A stretch of DNA of 64,000 bases from Loxodes magnus (taxonomy: Eukaryota > Ciliophora > Karyorelictea > Loxodida > Loxodidae), in assembly GCA_946699065.1 (NCBI GenBank), contig CAMPDV010000010.1, positions 372,001-436,000 of the forward strand, read 5' to 3'. This document shows positions 1 to 12,387 of the stretch, one piece after another. The position numbers and the translations under genes were made by a program. How positions within the stretch are numbered: position 1 is the first letter of the stretch; the number at the start of each line of letters is the position of its first letter. Below the pieces are notes generated by a model. That model saw only the letters and a list, made by a program, of their open reading frames with translations, was not told the origin of the DNA and did not search any database.

Positions 1-2235
1 GATACTATCCAGAAAATTCTAAAACATACGATCTCTGTACCTATTTATTTATATAAAGCTCTATAAATTCTAATTCATGGTAAACCAAATAAAGGTGACT
101 CCACGTTAATATATTATTATTATTATTTAAAATATGGATGGTGAGTCTCAAGCTAAGGATACTCTTGAGACTCAATATCAGAACAACTGAATCTTATTCT
201 GTAGTCCACATCTCAGGTACTCTTCTATTCTATATGCCGTCAACTTGAATAGGAGTTTGAATAAAATCAAGGCATAGTTGAGACAAAATTTAGCAAATAT
301 TTTTAATTATAGAAGACTACTCAAAAGACTTACATTTGTAAAATAATGAGTAATCTATAAGAGCTTCAACTGCGGTCTTCGACAATATTCACAAGAATTA
401 AAGGAAGAGAGTTTAAAATTTTCGAATTAAAGCAAGGAAAAAGGAAGTTCAAAAACTTTTTATTAAAACATTAATCTGTGGATGGCCTAGTAATGGCAGG
501 CCTACGTTAATTTATTGTGTTATTTTATATTAATTTAAAGTAAAAAGGAACATAACAATTTGAAATACAACGAAGTAAACGTAAATCAAAGTGTAATGTG
601 AAGAGAATAATAGGAATTAAGGAGTTTAAGAGTAAAAGAGAATAAAAGAAATATATCAAGAGAAGAAGTAATTTAAAAATTAAAAAAAAGACAAAAGTAT
701 TGAATATTAGCTAAATAAAAAATTAAATAAAAATGAATCATTATAAGTTATTTTAATATAAGAGAAGCAATGAAAAGAAGCTGAAAAATATTTAATCTTT
801 TAATTCTTCGATTAAAATAATAAAAAAATTAATAGGATAGACTGAAACATCATGGGATGGATTTAAAAAAGTAGAAGAGATAATTTAAATAAACTATATA
901 GAATATATATGGAGAATAAAAAAGATGCATTTCATTTGCATAGAGTATATCAGCTATACTATATTTATAGTGTTTTTAAACATTTCTGAGATATATTTTT
1001 ATAAAAATAAAATAGCACCTAAGAAATAGCAGACTTCACCAACAAAACTTAATAACACTTAGTAGGATGTAGTAAATGATCTCTACCTTCTTTAGACAAA
1101 GAATTAAAATTAATAAAAGCTATTAAAGATATTAAAGATATTTGTAAACGAACTAATAAATTATCAAACTCTATGGAAATTCTAAAATCGGAAAACCCTA
1201 CACTATGATAGGAATTAGCTCTAAACCGCATTTGCAAACAAATTTAAGGTAGAATTTTAAAGACAGAAAAATAGTAAAAGAAATGTAAATTTGAAAATAT
1301 GTAAGCCAGAACAATCCTAAATAAAAACGATATAATAGAAATAGAATAGCAACATGTAGCAAATATATTACCTATCGAAAAATAATGATATGTTGGCATT
1401 GCAAGCTTTCAGGGTATAAAGAAAGAAATTGCTTAAAATTTTAATAAAAATAAAAGAGATTAATATGAAATAAATGCTAAGATATATTTAGAATATATTT
1501 CACAAATGTTTACTCTATCTGAAAAAAATGCTCCGACTAAGCAAAGAAGATCCTTATATCTAAAAGGCAGTAAATGATTTCAATAGAAAATGATTGAGAT
1601 TCTATCTATCGGAAAAATCAAGGAAAATAATCTTAAAAATATCAAGAAACATGACAGTGAAGATTTATTTTTAAACAATAAACTAACAAACTAATAAGTG
1701 GTAAATCAAATAAAGGTGTAACCACCGTAATAATTATGTTATGTTATATTAATATTCTTTAGAATAAAGAAATATCATAAGTTTGATTTTTGATAAAAAT
1801 AAGATTTATCACATTTATGTCTAAGACTAGAACAATCTAATTAAATATGAAAAGTATTATTACTAAAGAATTGAGAAGATACTGGAATAGTTTAACTAGT
1901 TATAAAATTAATTAAAGTAATAATAAGTAAATTCATAAATAAGGACATTGAACAAAATAATAATCTTCTTGCTAATGAAGATAAAAATATCATATATATA
2001 ATTTACAACAAAATTTATAACTTGGTAAGAAACACAAGACACGAGGAAATAATTGGTTCTCTATTTAAGAATACATAATAAAACATTTTCTATGCTTCTC
2101 TTTACTTCTTACTACTCTTCTCAATTTTTCCTTTTATACTTTCTTTATTCATTTTTTTTTCTTAAATTAAACCTTAACTTTACTTGCAAACTTAAATATT
2201 TGATTAAGGAATATAAATTAATTAAATTAAAGTGA
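1..2235. repeat. Repeat-rich AT DNA with decayed transposon-ORF remnants
   Basis: No intact gene is visible. The stretch holds remnants of the same transposon family seen at 12.4 kb: the segment near 1020-1060 resembles the ORF start at 12391. A zinc-knuckle-like motif at about 1391-1432 (+) reads C-W-H-C then Y-K-E-R-N-C, with Tyr where CCHC knuckles have His, so it is probably dead. A short motif beginning TAAACCAAATAAAGGTG occurs at about 80-112 and in variant form at 1701-1730. Frames shift repeatedly, as expected of decayed mobile DNA. Confidence 0.45.
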
Positions 2236-2299
2236 ATTCACCTTAATAAAGTTTACCAAATTAATAAAAGAAGTCAAATTTAATTATTAAATAAATAAA

Positions 2300-2632
2300 T
2301 AAATAAATAAATTTGATTATAGAGCGCATAGCACTCTCATTGGTGCGCAGCTCTTTAAAAAAAATGTTTCATACTGACAAGAATGTTTGTTACTTATAAA
2401 ATTATCAGATACCTTGTTCAATACTGGTATAATTATTCAGTACTGATAAAAATGTTCAATACTGATATAATTTAAGAATACTCGTAATCTTTAATACTTG
2501 CTGGAGGTCCAAGGACATAGCAGGATTGTGTCTCATTGCATCACCAAAGCAGAGGACGATATGTGTCAATTATGGGTACTTAACTTCCCCAACCTCTGAT
2601 GAAGATGACCTTGTTGCTCACCTTCAACTATT
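2300..2632 (+). repeat. Left inverted repeat of an ~8 kb element
   Basis: This ~330 bp arm has a near-exact reverse complement at about 9858-10345. Its outer tip (AAATAAATTTGATTATAGAG followed by CGC) matches the right-hand tip read on the opposite strand. The hairpin-like GAGCGC...GCGCAGCTC block lies at about 2322-2355. Further inside, matching blocks include the stretch around 2505-2630 ending near CTTGTTGCTCACC. The arrangement is that of terminal inverted repeats of a DNA element, or of two inverted copies of one element. The left boundary is blurred by an (AAAT)n tract. Confidence 0.7.
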
Positions 2633-2639
2633 TAATAAT

Positions 2640-3500
2640 ATATTAATAATAGTCTAGTAATGTTCTAGTTTCACCTAGTCTCTTTGTTCAGATTTTATTT
2701 TTCTCCACTTTTCAAATAAAAATTGATTACCTTCTTTCTCTTATTTCTTCTGATTCATTTCGAAGAGTTAGAAGGGACTTAGAGGTTAATCCAATACTTT
2801 TGTCATATAACACAGTCTAGTTAAATACTTCTGAATAAAAATTATTTTTGATCTCAGTCATATCTTTAGGTGTTTTCCAATTCATGATCAGATTAACGAC
2901 ATGTAAAGATAAGGATAACTCTGAGGCCTGGATTTCAGTATTTCCTTGACTGATTTTCGTATCGATAGAGATAGCCTTCAAATAAGCAATGTTTATCAAA
3001 CAAAGGGCGCGTCTTAATTTATCTGTGGTGGCATATTTTAAACAAGAGAACTTGTAATGCAGTCTACACTGCCCCCGTATTATCTACTCGGCTGACTAGA
3101 GCCCAGCATATATTTAAAAATTAATATTTAATAATAATAATATACTTCAAAGTTAAATCTTTTATTCTCCTGGACTTTCAAAAAGATATATATTAATATT
3201 TTGTTAACACAGATGGATTCTATGCTCTTTTTTTATGAGGAAATAGCGCTTATGATTGTCTATAGATCTTAAGTGGGTTTTCTATTTAAAAAACTCAACT
3301 TTCCGTTATTCAGAGTTTATTAAGAATTCTTCATACTCTTTTTAAATTAAATCATAAAATGTTCGTCTTTCAGCTTAATAAAATAATTTTTATGATATCA
3401 CTCTCCTTCTGAAACTCTTTGATCTTCATTATTGTTTTGATTTGACTTTATTTTTTTATTGTTTTGTTTCTTTTCTTCTTTAATCTTTGTTCATATTAAA
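2640..3500. other. Subterminal non-coding part of the ~8 kb element
   Basis: No protein is recognisable here. The block at about 3027-3105 (GTGGTGGCAT..., AATGCAGT.TACACTG) is shared in altered form with about 11384-11470 of the next element, and faintly with about 12030, marking it as a repeat-family subterminal region rather than host DNA. Confidence 0.45.
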
Positions 3501-3750
3501 AATAATTATTTTAAATCTTCTTTATTCTCATATTACTAATGGATTTATTTTTCGCTCATTCATTCCTAAAATAAAGTTATTTTTTAATGTTTTTGTTTTA
3601 TTCTAGACCATGCTTTTTTATCTTAGATCAATAGCTTCTAATATTTATTTATTCTTTTTTGTTTCTTAATATATTAAAAGTTGATTATATTCTAGCATTT
3701 CCTTATAGTTTTTTTCTATTTTTTATTTTATATTTATTCTTTCCTTCTTT

Positions 3751-4380
3751 TCAGATTTATGTTTATGTTTAGGATTTATAATTTTCTTCAATCTGAAGAC
3801 TGTTTTCTTATATAATTTATCTGTAATATTAGCAATCAAAAACGTGTTCAAATTTTTCTTATTGCTTACAAATACATAATATTTACTCTTAATCAATGTG
3901 TCTTTCTGAGAAATCAGCTCTAAAAAATATTAATTGCGTTCTAAGTATAAAATTAATTTTTATTCTTTTATTAATTCTTTGTTTGTTGTAATATAAGTAA
4001 CTTTTTAATTTAATCTAATTTTTATATTGTTTATAAATTATTTTTGCTGTTTTCATATCTTATATTCTCTTTACTGTTTCCTCGAAAAATTTAGTTTGTA
4101 TTTTTTTAGATTTCTTTATTATATTTTTTGATTGAAGATATTTTATTTATTCATTGTTTATTTCATAGTATTTTTCAATTTTTTTAATGTTTTTTTTTAA
4201 TATTTGAGTTCTATTTTTAACTCTGCTTGAAAAGCTATTAGAATTTTGTTTCTTATCTGCTTTTTTCTTTTTCTCGATCATTTCTGAATTAATCTTATAA
4301 CTTCTTCTAAAATTTTAAAAACCTTTATGTTCTTCCTGCTCTTATTTCGTTTTTTCTGGAGTTCCTCTCAAGTTCAGCAT
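3751..4380 (-). CDS. Retroelement-like ORF with C-terminal C-C-H-C finger
   Basis: Read with TAA/TAG as Gln, the minus strand is open from an ATG at 4380 to a TGA at 3751 (209 residues). It is Lys/Asn/Gln-rich. Near the end the residues C-I-C, then H eight positions later and C five after that, followed by Y-Y-R, resemble the CCHC finger that follows reverse transcriptase in many non-LTR (LINE) elements. No RT domain was recognised upstream, so this may be a truncated 3' remnant inside the inverted-repeat element. The finger residues lie around 3830-3890. The assignment rests on the finger pattern only; the start codon is arbitrary. Confidence 0.4.
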
Positions 4381-7327
4381 TTTCTTAGAAAATTATTAGA
4401 TAAAAGTCAGTTCCATAAAGAAAAGCAAGAAAATTTTAGTCTATAGTAGAAGTATGAAATTAAATCTCCTTAAAACATTGATAGTTTACATATTAAGAAA
4501 GCTGATTCAATTGTCTGACATAATAAAGTAACAGTAGATAAAGAAACGATGTTCATTATAATTATAATTGAATGTGAGGGAGTGAGTCTAGTTAAATTTA
4601 ATTTAAGCTAAAAGAGTTGGTTGACTCTTTAATTGCAAAAATTAGTTCCTTCAACCATAGATGCTAGTAAATGTTTTTAATCTTATCTTGATCTCATCAT
4701 TTTTATTTACTTACTCCTTCTTTCTACTCATCTTTAACTTCTTCTTTTTAGCTTTCTCCATTTCTAGAATCTTATCATTAGCTTCTTATGAAATATTTTG
4801 ATTTATTAGTCTAAATACTCCATTTCATACCTTGAAAGTTAGTTTATACATTCTTGATTGTATAGTATGGGACACCTTAAATAATGAATTCTGATATTTC
4901 TGATAGTGAATCCCTTATATTAGAATAGCATATGCATTTAAAGATATATTCGAAAATTTTATAATCTCTATACATAAAATAGAGATTATCAATAGGATAA
5001 TGACGATCTTAAAGAACCTTAAGACTAGGTTCTAAGTTTATAATACTGATAAATTAGTATGGTTAAATGATTTTACTTAGTAGTTATAAAATCTAAAGGA
5101 AACGTTAAGAGAAAATATAGAAAAATAAGTTTAAATAGGTAAAAAATAAAAAAAGCAACGATGAATAGACAAAAGACTTGTAGAAAGCAAAATAAAGCTA
5201 GAAAAAGTAAATTAATGAATTTATAGAATACTTAGTTAAATAAAACATAATAGATGAAAACACAATAGATATTAGAATTAGAATAAGATAGATTCATTTA
5301 TAGCTAAAAGAACAAAAGTATGAAGAAAAAACAAGTAATTTATAATTTATCTAAACTCTTAACTAGTAAATAGAGCTACTTAATTAAAAGTAAATGGTTT
5401 AAGAGTAGGAAATTGAAGAAAAGCAGTAGTAAATTTAAAATTTATCAAAATAATATTTTTACTTTGTTAACTAAACGAATAGATAGAACATTATAAAAAA
5501 TAATTACTCTAGCAAAAAGAAATACTAAGATGAATCGTTTTAATTTAAGACTTAAAACAAGAAAAATGTTTGAAATAATAACTTATAGAAAAAATAATAA
5601 ATCTTAAATGCAGTGAAATAATTATTTTAGAATCAAATTTGAATGTTCTCCTAAAGTTAAAATAAATAAGATGTTCTATATTATTAAAATATAGATGCAA
5701 CAAGCAATAGAAATGGGAAAAGTACTAGCTTTGAGACTATTTTTCTCAACATTAAGATGACTTAATTTTTCTAATTTTTAATAAGTATATAATAGCATTT
5801 TTTTCTTCTAAAATTCATTTAAAATTAATGTAGAAATTAAGAAGTATAATTCCTTTCGAATTTACTTTAAAGGTTAGATTAATAAAAAATCATTGAAAAG
5901 TTTAAAGTTAAAAAAAAACAAAGTAAGCTCATTTTTTATTTATTACTTATCTGGCTTAAAAAAAGTATAAAGACTAATACGTTTTTATTATTATAGTTGG
6001 ATTTTTGATTGTTTGTGGATGACCAGAAGAAAGAGAAGGAAATATAACTTCAAAAATGATTTTGACTGAAAAATAATAGAAAAATTTGAAGAACTAAATT
6101 TAAAAGTTATTGAATAAAAGGATTAAAATATGATAGATGCGCATATCAAAACTGAAAATTTTATGGTTAAAATAGTTTATGCGGAGATATTTCAAACTCT
6201 TTCATTAAAAGAAGGCTAAACTTAGATGTATGGTTGTATTCATATTTAAAGTGCTTAAAATTGTGAGAATCTTATCTAGCTTCAGATTTTATTTTTCTTC
6301 TTTTCTTTCAATAAATAGCTGTCTTTTACTCTTTTAACTCATTTCTCATATTTTAAACTCACTTTTTTTGTCATTTATCCTTTTCTTAAAACTAAACATA
6401 ACGAATTCATTTTAAAAGATCTAAAAAATGAAGATTTATATTAGATTTTTGATTTCCTATCTGGCCTATCTAATATATATAGAAATTCTCTATATGAAAC
6501 TAACCAAAATTATCTTACTAAACTTACAATTCTCGATAAAATGTTTCATATGCATATCAGTAAGTTACATTGATCTTATAAATAACTATTTCTATCTGTA
6601 ATTTCTAGTGTTTATATAAAAGTCTTTATTATATTCCTACGATCTTAATTTATACTAGTGACTGAAAACCGCCTATTCCTGGCTTCTAAAATTACCTTTT
6701 TTACATATTTTGTTTGATAGTAATTTATTCTAACTATCCCTCATTTTGTCCCACTTTGATCCATTAACTTAATAAATTTTTCCTGCTTCCCCTTAGCTTT
6801 GCCATAGATTAAATATTTTTGCTCTTATACTATTAGTAAAAATAAATCTGGACTATAATATATCTTTCTATAGTTAGTGGTTGATATGTTACTGGTTTAG
6901 TATCCTTGATAATTGATTTTACTATAATAACTAGTCTTTTGTTACTATACTAATGGTTATCCTTTTCTATCAAGCTAGCTTGTAAAAGTAGATACTTAGA
7001 CTATCAATTACCTTATGAATTTTAAAGGAAATTAAAAAGAAAAAGAGATTAAAAGAGAAGGAAAGGAAATAAAGGAATCAGACTATTAATGATCCATAAG
7101 TAGAAAATGCTTGAATAATCCTTAAGTATAGGAATTGGAATGAATAAGGTAGATAAATAAAAGCAATTTAAGTATTAGAAGCAGAAAAATCTACAGCATA
7201 ACATAAAAGACTGATCCTATAAGAAAGAAAACGTAGTAATAGTTAATCTAAATCTAATAAAAGAGAAGTAACTTAGTTATTATAAACTAGTTTACTAATA
7301 AGAGAGATTGTTTATTTGAGATAGTTT

Positions 7328-8239
7328 ATGTCTAAGATAATGCTAACTAGTGATGTTGTCAGATTATATAAGAGGCTATAATAAGATTGTAATCTAGGCA
7401 ATTGAATAAATATCCTTGGTTAAAGAACTGTCTCCATATAGGAAAATATTAGCAGTTCTAATGATTAAAGACATTTGACTATTTTTGTCTCAAACTAGCA
7501 AGCTAAAATTAAAGTGATACATTAGGTATTGGAAGTAGAATATAAAGCTAGATTTAAAACTAAATTAGAATAAATTAAGCTTCCAATTATAAAAATTAAT
7601 CCTAAGGATATTTAGCAGCAAAGAATACTATTGCATTCTTAAAATACTCTTTTGCTATATCTTGACTATATAAATAGGCAAAGTATAATATTAGGATGTA
7701 ATTAAGCTGGTGATATCTAAGAGTTAAGAAGTTCTGTAAAAAGACTTAACATTAAGTCATACATAAGTTCCTAGAATCTATTATATTTCATAATGAAATA
7801 AGCATATAAAGATGCTTAATATTATAACCAGAATCTAGATTAATAAAGGGAGAGAATATCAAGATTGAGAGTCAAGGTTCATAATGAGATTAAGTTTTAA
7901 GAGAAATATAAGATAAATCTAAAAAAGGAAAAAGTGAAGTAAAAATGGAATGCTGAGAAATATACGAGATCTTAGGCTTATTGGTAACATATATATAATT
8001 AAGAAATTAACCTGAAGACGTAAACTTAAAAGCTGATAAATAGCACAAATGAATAGCTAAAGAAGATATTTAGAGAAGCAGCTATTTAAAGGAAAATATT
8101 CCTTTAACTTAATTAGGTTTCAGTTTATTTTTATATATACTAAGGAATTAAAAAAACATCAAGTATCAATGATACTTTTAGCTTAAAATTGCTCTTTTCA
8201 AGGTTGTAAAAAAGAGTATTGAAGGAATAGTTAATTTGA
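7328..8239 (+). CDS. Unidentified ORF inside the ~8 kb element
   Basis: The plus strand gives a long frame with unusually few TGA codons from about 7061 to a TGA at 8237-8239. The ATG at 7328 is one possible start and the true start may be upstream. About 300 residues are rich in Lys, Gln and Asn, with alternating hydrophobic positions and a basic region around 7850-8000. I do not recognise a family or catalytic motif. Its position between the inverted repeats suggests an element-encoded protein, possibly the mobility protein, but nothing in the sequence proves that. Scarcity of TGA is the main reason to think it is coding. Confidence 0.3.
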
Positions 8240-9295
8240 TGGGTAAGCAATTTCTCAGTAGAAAAATGATTCTAATATTAATATTAAGAGAAACATCGAG
8301 AATTATAATAGTGCTTTCAAAATTTAGTGCAGAAAGATCTTGATGTACTTAAAATGATTATCACCCCATGAAGCAAAAAAACTTGAAAAATCAAGAAAAA
8401 AGCAGATTAAACAGATTTTAATCTTTAAATAGAGTAAGAAAATTATAGCGGTACTTATTTAATATAAAATACTGCTTTATTTTTTAACTTTTACGTTCAA
8501 TTATTGAATAAATTCCTAAAATTTAATTAAAATCAAATACTAAAGAAAGCTAAAATAGGTATTTTATGGTATTTATTAAATAGAAATTATACTAAGAAAT
8601 TTTGCTGGATATCTAGTAATCAGAAGGCGTAATAAGAAGGCTAATTCTATCGATAAAAGTAGAAGATTGCTTTCAGAAATGGAATAAAAGATAGATAATA
8701 TATAAACAGGAGTATCTTTTAATTATGCGATCTTGGTTAGCTAATTACTACATTTAAAGTTACTTAAATTTAACAAGGATATCTAAGGTGTAAAAATCTC
8801 AATTCAGCTAGCTAATTTTTAATAATAAGATAAGAAAAAAGACTTAGTGAGTGAAAGAAAGAGTATTTGAATGATAAAGATAAAGTTACGAAGTAGAGAG
8901 ATAGTAAAATATCGAACCTCTGGAATTAAATTAGTTAGATAAAAGACATGAAATCTAAAAGGGAAAAACTGTTCAATGAGAACGAAGAACTGAAACTAAA
9001 AATGTCATTTTGGCAGAGATAATACTATAGCTATCCCTGTAATGATTAACTTGTAATGACTTAATTGAATTTGAAAGTAATAGAATATGAATAAAAATAG
9101 TAAAGGATATGAAAGTAATTGAGAAAGAGAAAATAGAATAGGTTATAATAGTGTTATAGATATTACTGAAATAAGCAGTATCTTGAATAATATTTAAACT
9201 CTGAATATATTGGTTGTCTATGGATTATCTAGATTATAGAGACAAACATAGTAGCTATTAGTTATAATTAATTTAGTAATTAAAAATGTTTAAAA

Positions 9296-9848
9296 TGTAA
9301 GGGTTTGTGCTATATGTGATGATGAGTTTAATGAGACTAATAGTCTAAGTGGTAATGCATAGGTAGTGATGTTTAAATGCAATGTATAAGAGAAATAATG
9401 TTATATTCTGTCTTGATGATAAGAGAAATAAACTAAACTTGTACATGAACTAAAAACTATCGAAACTAAAATTTAGAACTTGTGTTAAGAGCATCAAATA
9501 GTATTGTAATTAATATGTTCTAAAGATAATAAGCTTATATGTAATACCTGCTAATAACTAATCACAATCATGAATTTGAGCTAATATAGGAAAAAATAAA
9601 AACCTTGCAGAAGGAAAATAAGATAAAAATTCAATAATTACAAGAAATTATGCATTTATAAAAGTAAATAGAAACTATAAATAAAGCTCATCAATAGGTA
9701 AACGAAGCAAAGTTTGCTAATATAAATATGATTTAAGAAGTAAATAAACAAATAATTTTCTAAGTTACTAACATTTGCTAATCATGCTTTAATCAAAGTT
9801 TTATATAATTCGATACTTCAGAATAAAAGATATTATATATTTTTTAAA
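9296..9848 (+). pseudogene. B-box (TRIM-like) zinc-binding and coiled-coil fragment, frame-disrupted
   Basis: From 9483 the plus strand encodes C-x2-H-x7-C-x7-C-x2-C, the exact spacing of the first ligands of a B-box type 2 zinc finger. A Cys pair (C-A-I-C) lies upstream near 9307. Just after the last Cys the frame must change by one base. The other frame then gives N-H-N-H, supplying the final His ligands, and a long Lys/Gln/Glu-rich coiled coil to about 9720, followed by another C-x2-C. B-box plus coiled coil is the core of TRIM-type proteins. The single-base break at about 9550 does not look like a GT-AG intron, so I call it broken or mis-sequenced. It sits directly inside the right inverted repeat, so it may be captured host sequence or an element gene. 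Confidence 0.4.
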
Positions 9849-9857
9849 ACCGCCATA

Positions 9858-10345
9858 GTTGTTCGAAGGTGAACAACAAGGTCATCTTCATCAGAGGTTG
9901 GGGAAGTTAAGTACCCATAATTGACTTTATATCTTCCTCTGCTTTGGTTTGACCTCGAGACATAAGATTCTTAGACCTTCGACACTGGCTTAGTTTAGAT
10001 TTAATTCTGGAACGAAAAAGAAATAATATTGCGAGCTTCATCAGAGGTGGGGAATTTAAGTACCCATAATTGACACATGTCGTCCTCTGCTTTGGTGATG
10101 CAATGAGACACAATCCTGCCATGTCCTTGGACCTCCAACAAGTAGATAAGATTACTAGTATTCTTAAATTATATCAGTATTGAACATTTTTATCAGTACT
10201 GAATAATTATACCAGTATTGAACAAGGTATCTGATAATTTTATAAGTAACAAACATTCTTGTCAGTATGAAACATTTTTTTTAAAGAGCTGCGCACCAAG
10301 GAGAGTGCTATGCGCTCTTTAATCAAATTTATTTATTTATTAATA
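9858..10345 (-). repeat. Right inverted repeat of the ~8 kb element, with internal duplication
   Basis: Reverse complement of 2300-2632, ending in GCGCTCT then TTAATCAAATTTATTTATTT. It is about 150 bp longer than the left arm. The segment running from the GAAGATGACC-type block through GGGTACTTAA to the TTTGGT end occurs twice here, at about 9880-9950 and 10035-10100, but only once on the left. The remainder is collinear with the left arm. Confidence 0.7.
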
Positions 10346-10349
10346 AAAG

Positions 10350-11085
10350 TTAAAAAAATAATTAAAAAGATGTATAATATCATTTTTATTAAGGAACATA
10401 CAGGCAATATAAAATAGATAAATTATTAAAATAATAATTAAGTTATATATTTCATTTATAATCTAAATAATAAACATATCAACTTTATATCTTAATTCTT
10501 ATTATTTTTAATCTTTTTATAAAAATATAAATTTTTAGTTATTTACATATAATATTGATATTTTTTAATTTTAGCGTTTTGGTTTTTAAGATTAATTAAA
10601 AAATTAGCTGCTTAATTTTTTAAGAATATACAGATTGAACTTTTAACTTAGATATTACGCTTTGTGATTAGAATCCTTTCCTATTTCTTATAATAAAATT
10701 AAAAAATATCATTTAATTTCTTAAATTATATCTTTATTTTTTAGTTTTTTTTAACTTATTTAATTATTATGATAATTGGGCCTTTATTTCTAAACATTAG
10801 AGATTATAAAAAAGCAATTTATAAAGATCTACGACCCAGAAACGCAAGATGAATATGACATTGAAAATTTCTGTTTAGGAAATCTTTTTTATAAACTCTA
10901 ATATGTGATAAACCAAATAAATATGACACTACAATAATAAATTATGTTATTATGTTATAAATAAATTAAATTATTTTGTAATTAAATCCAATTTTGGTTG
11001 TTCAGATAAATTATTCTCATTTTTTTATTTTCTTTTTTAAAATATCAGAAAAGAGAAAAATAAAAAGTTAGTGATAAATAAAAAT
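10350..11085. other. AT-rich spacer between two elements
   Basis: No gene is visible. It is A/T homopolymer-rich sequence. A copy of the AAACCAAATAAA motif also seen at positions 80 and 1701 lies at about 10907-10930. Confidence 0.4.
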
Positions 11086-11086
11086 T

Positions 11087-11470
11087 ATTATAGAGCGCGT
11101 ACCACCTCATTGCTCTATTAATATTAAGAAAAATGTTCTCATGTTTCTTGTTAAAATAGAGGTCCGATGAGTCATGTCAGCTTCTCCAAATGGGGAATCT
11201 TCTTATTAAAATTTATTCTTAAATCTTGAGTCAAATACTTCAGTCTTCTTGAATAAGGTCCAAATAAGAATTAGTTATTAAGTCGGTAATTAGAAGGCCT
11301 GTCAGTCAAACTTTCATACTGCTAGAGATAACCCTCAGGGTAAGTTAGGTATGTCTCAACGGAGCTTATCCACCCTTCCCCGTGGTGGCATCTAGTGTGA
11401 GATTACTCGCAATGCAGTATACACTGTCCCAGATTACCTACTAATTTGACTGACGCGGCTGACATCCATT
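11087..11470 (+). repeat. Left end of a second hairpin-ended element
   Basis: Begins TATAGAGCGCGTACCACCTC, a variant of the tip at 2318 and of the reverse complement of 16175-16220. The part around 11384-11470, with GTGGTGGCAT and AATGCAGTATACACTG, matches the subterminal region of the first element (3027-3105). The related tips suggest one family of elements. Confidence 0.5.
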
Positions 11471-12387
11471 TTATTCATATATTCAATAATTTTTTTAATG
11501 AAAATTTTCAAAAAAATTGTAATATTTTAAAAGAAATTAAAATATAAAAAGAAGATTATCAAATGTTAAATTAGTGTAATATATCTATTCTTTAAATTTT
11601 TTAGGCAAAAAATGAAATAGTTTATATATTACCTACTTCAAAAAATTTTAATTAAAATTATTAAAAAAGATTTTAATTTGATCAATACTAAAATAAATTT
11701 ACAGAAAATATTTAAAAACTATAATAATAATTAAAATACGTTATCAAAACTTTTGCGTAATAATTTTAATAGCAAAAATAAATATATGTATTTTAAAACA
11801 AAATACCAATAATAAAAGCATTAATTTATATCAAATTTTATTAATTGTAATATCTTAGAATGATTAATGAGCAAATAGTCATATATTTTTTTATTAACAG
11901 AAGCAAAATACTAGTAGACTCAAGAAAAAAAGAGAAAAAATAAGAAGAAGTATTATTAAATTGAACGTGGTGAAACTTTTGCAAGGAGATTTTAAAAATC
12001 AAGAAAGAGGTGAAAAGACCAAGATAAGTATACACTACACAAGATTACCTGCAAGTTTTCTCTGACTGTGACCGATATCTTTATATATAAAAATAGCAAT
12101 AGATTAACGTGATACCACCATCGATAGAATTACTACAATTCAAATATTTATAAATTTATTCTTAGTAATATGTTCCTAGGATTTCTGGATCATATGCCTT
12201 TTGATCTTCATCCTTGCTCCCTAAAAGAGGAAAAAAATCTGAAAAATTCAGGTTCCAAATTTCGATAAAATGGTATGTCTTAATCATTTTTATTCAACTG
12301 CAGAAAGCTGAAACTGCTGTCTTCCGGAATGGGTTGAAATACCTCATAATGAAAAATTTTCTCTTTAATAGCATATTATTATAATAA

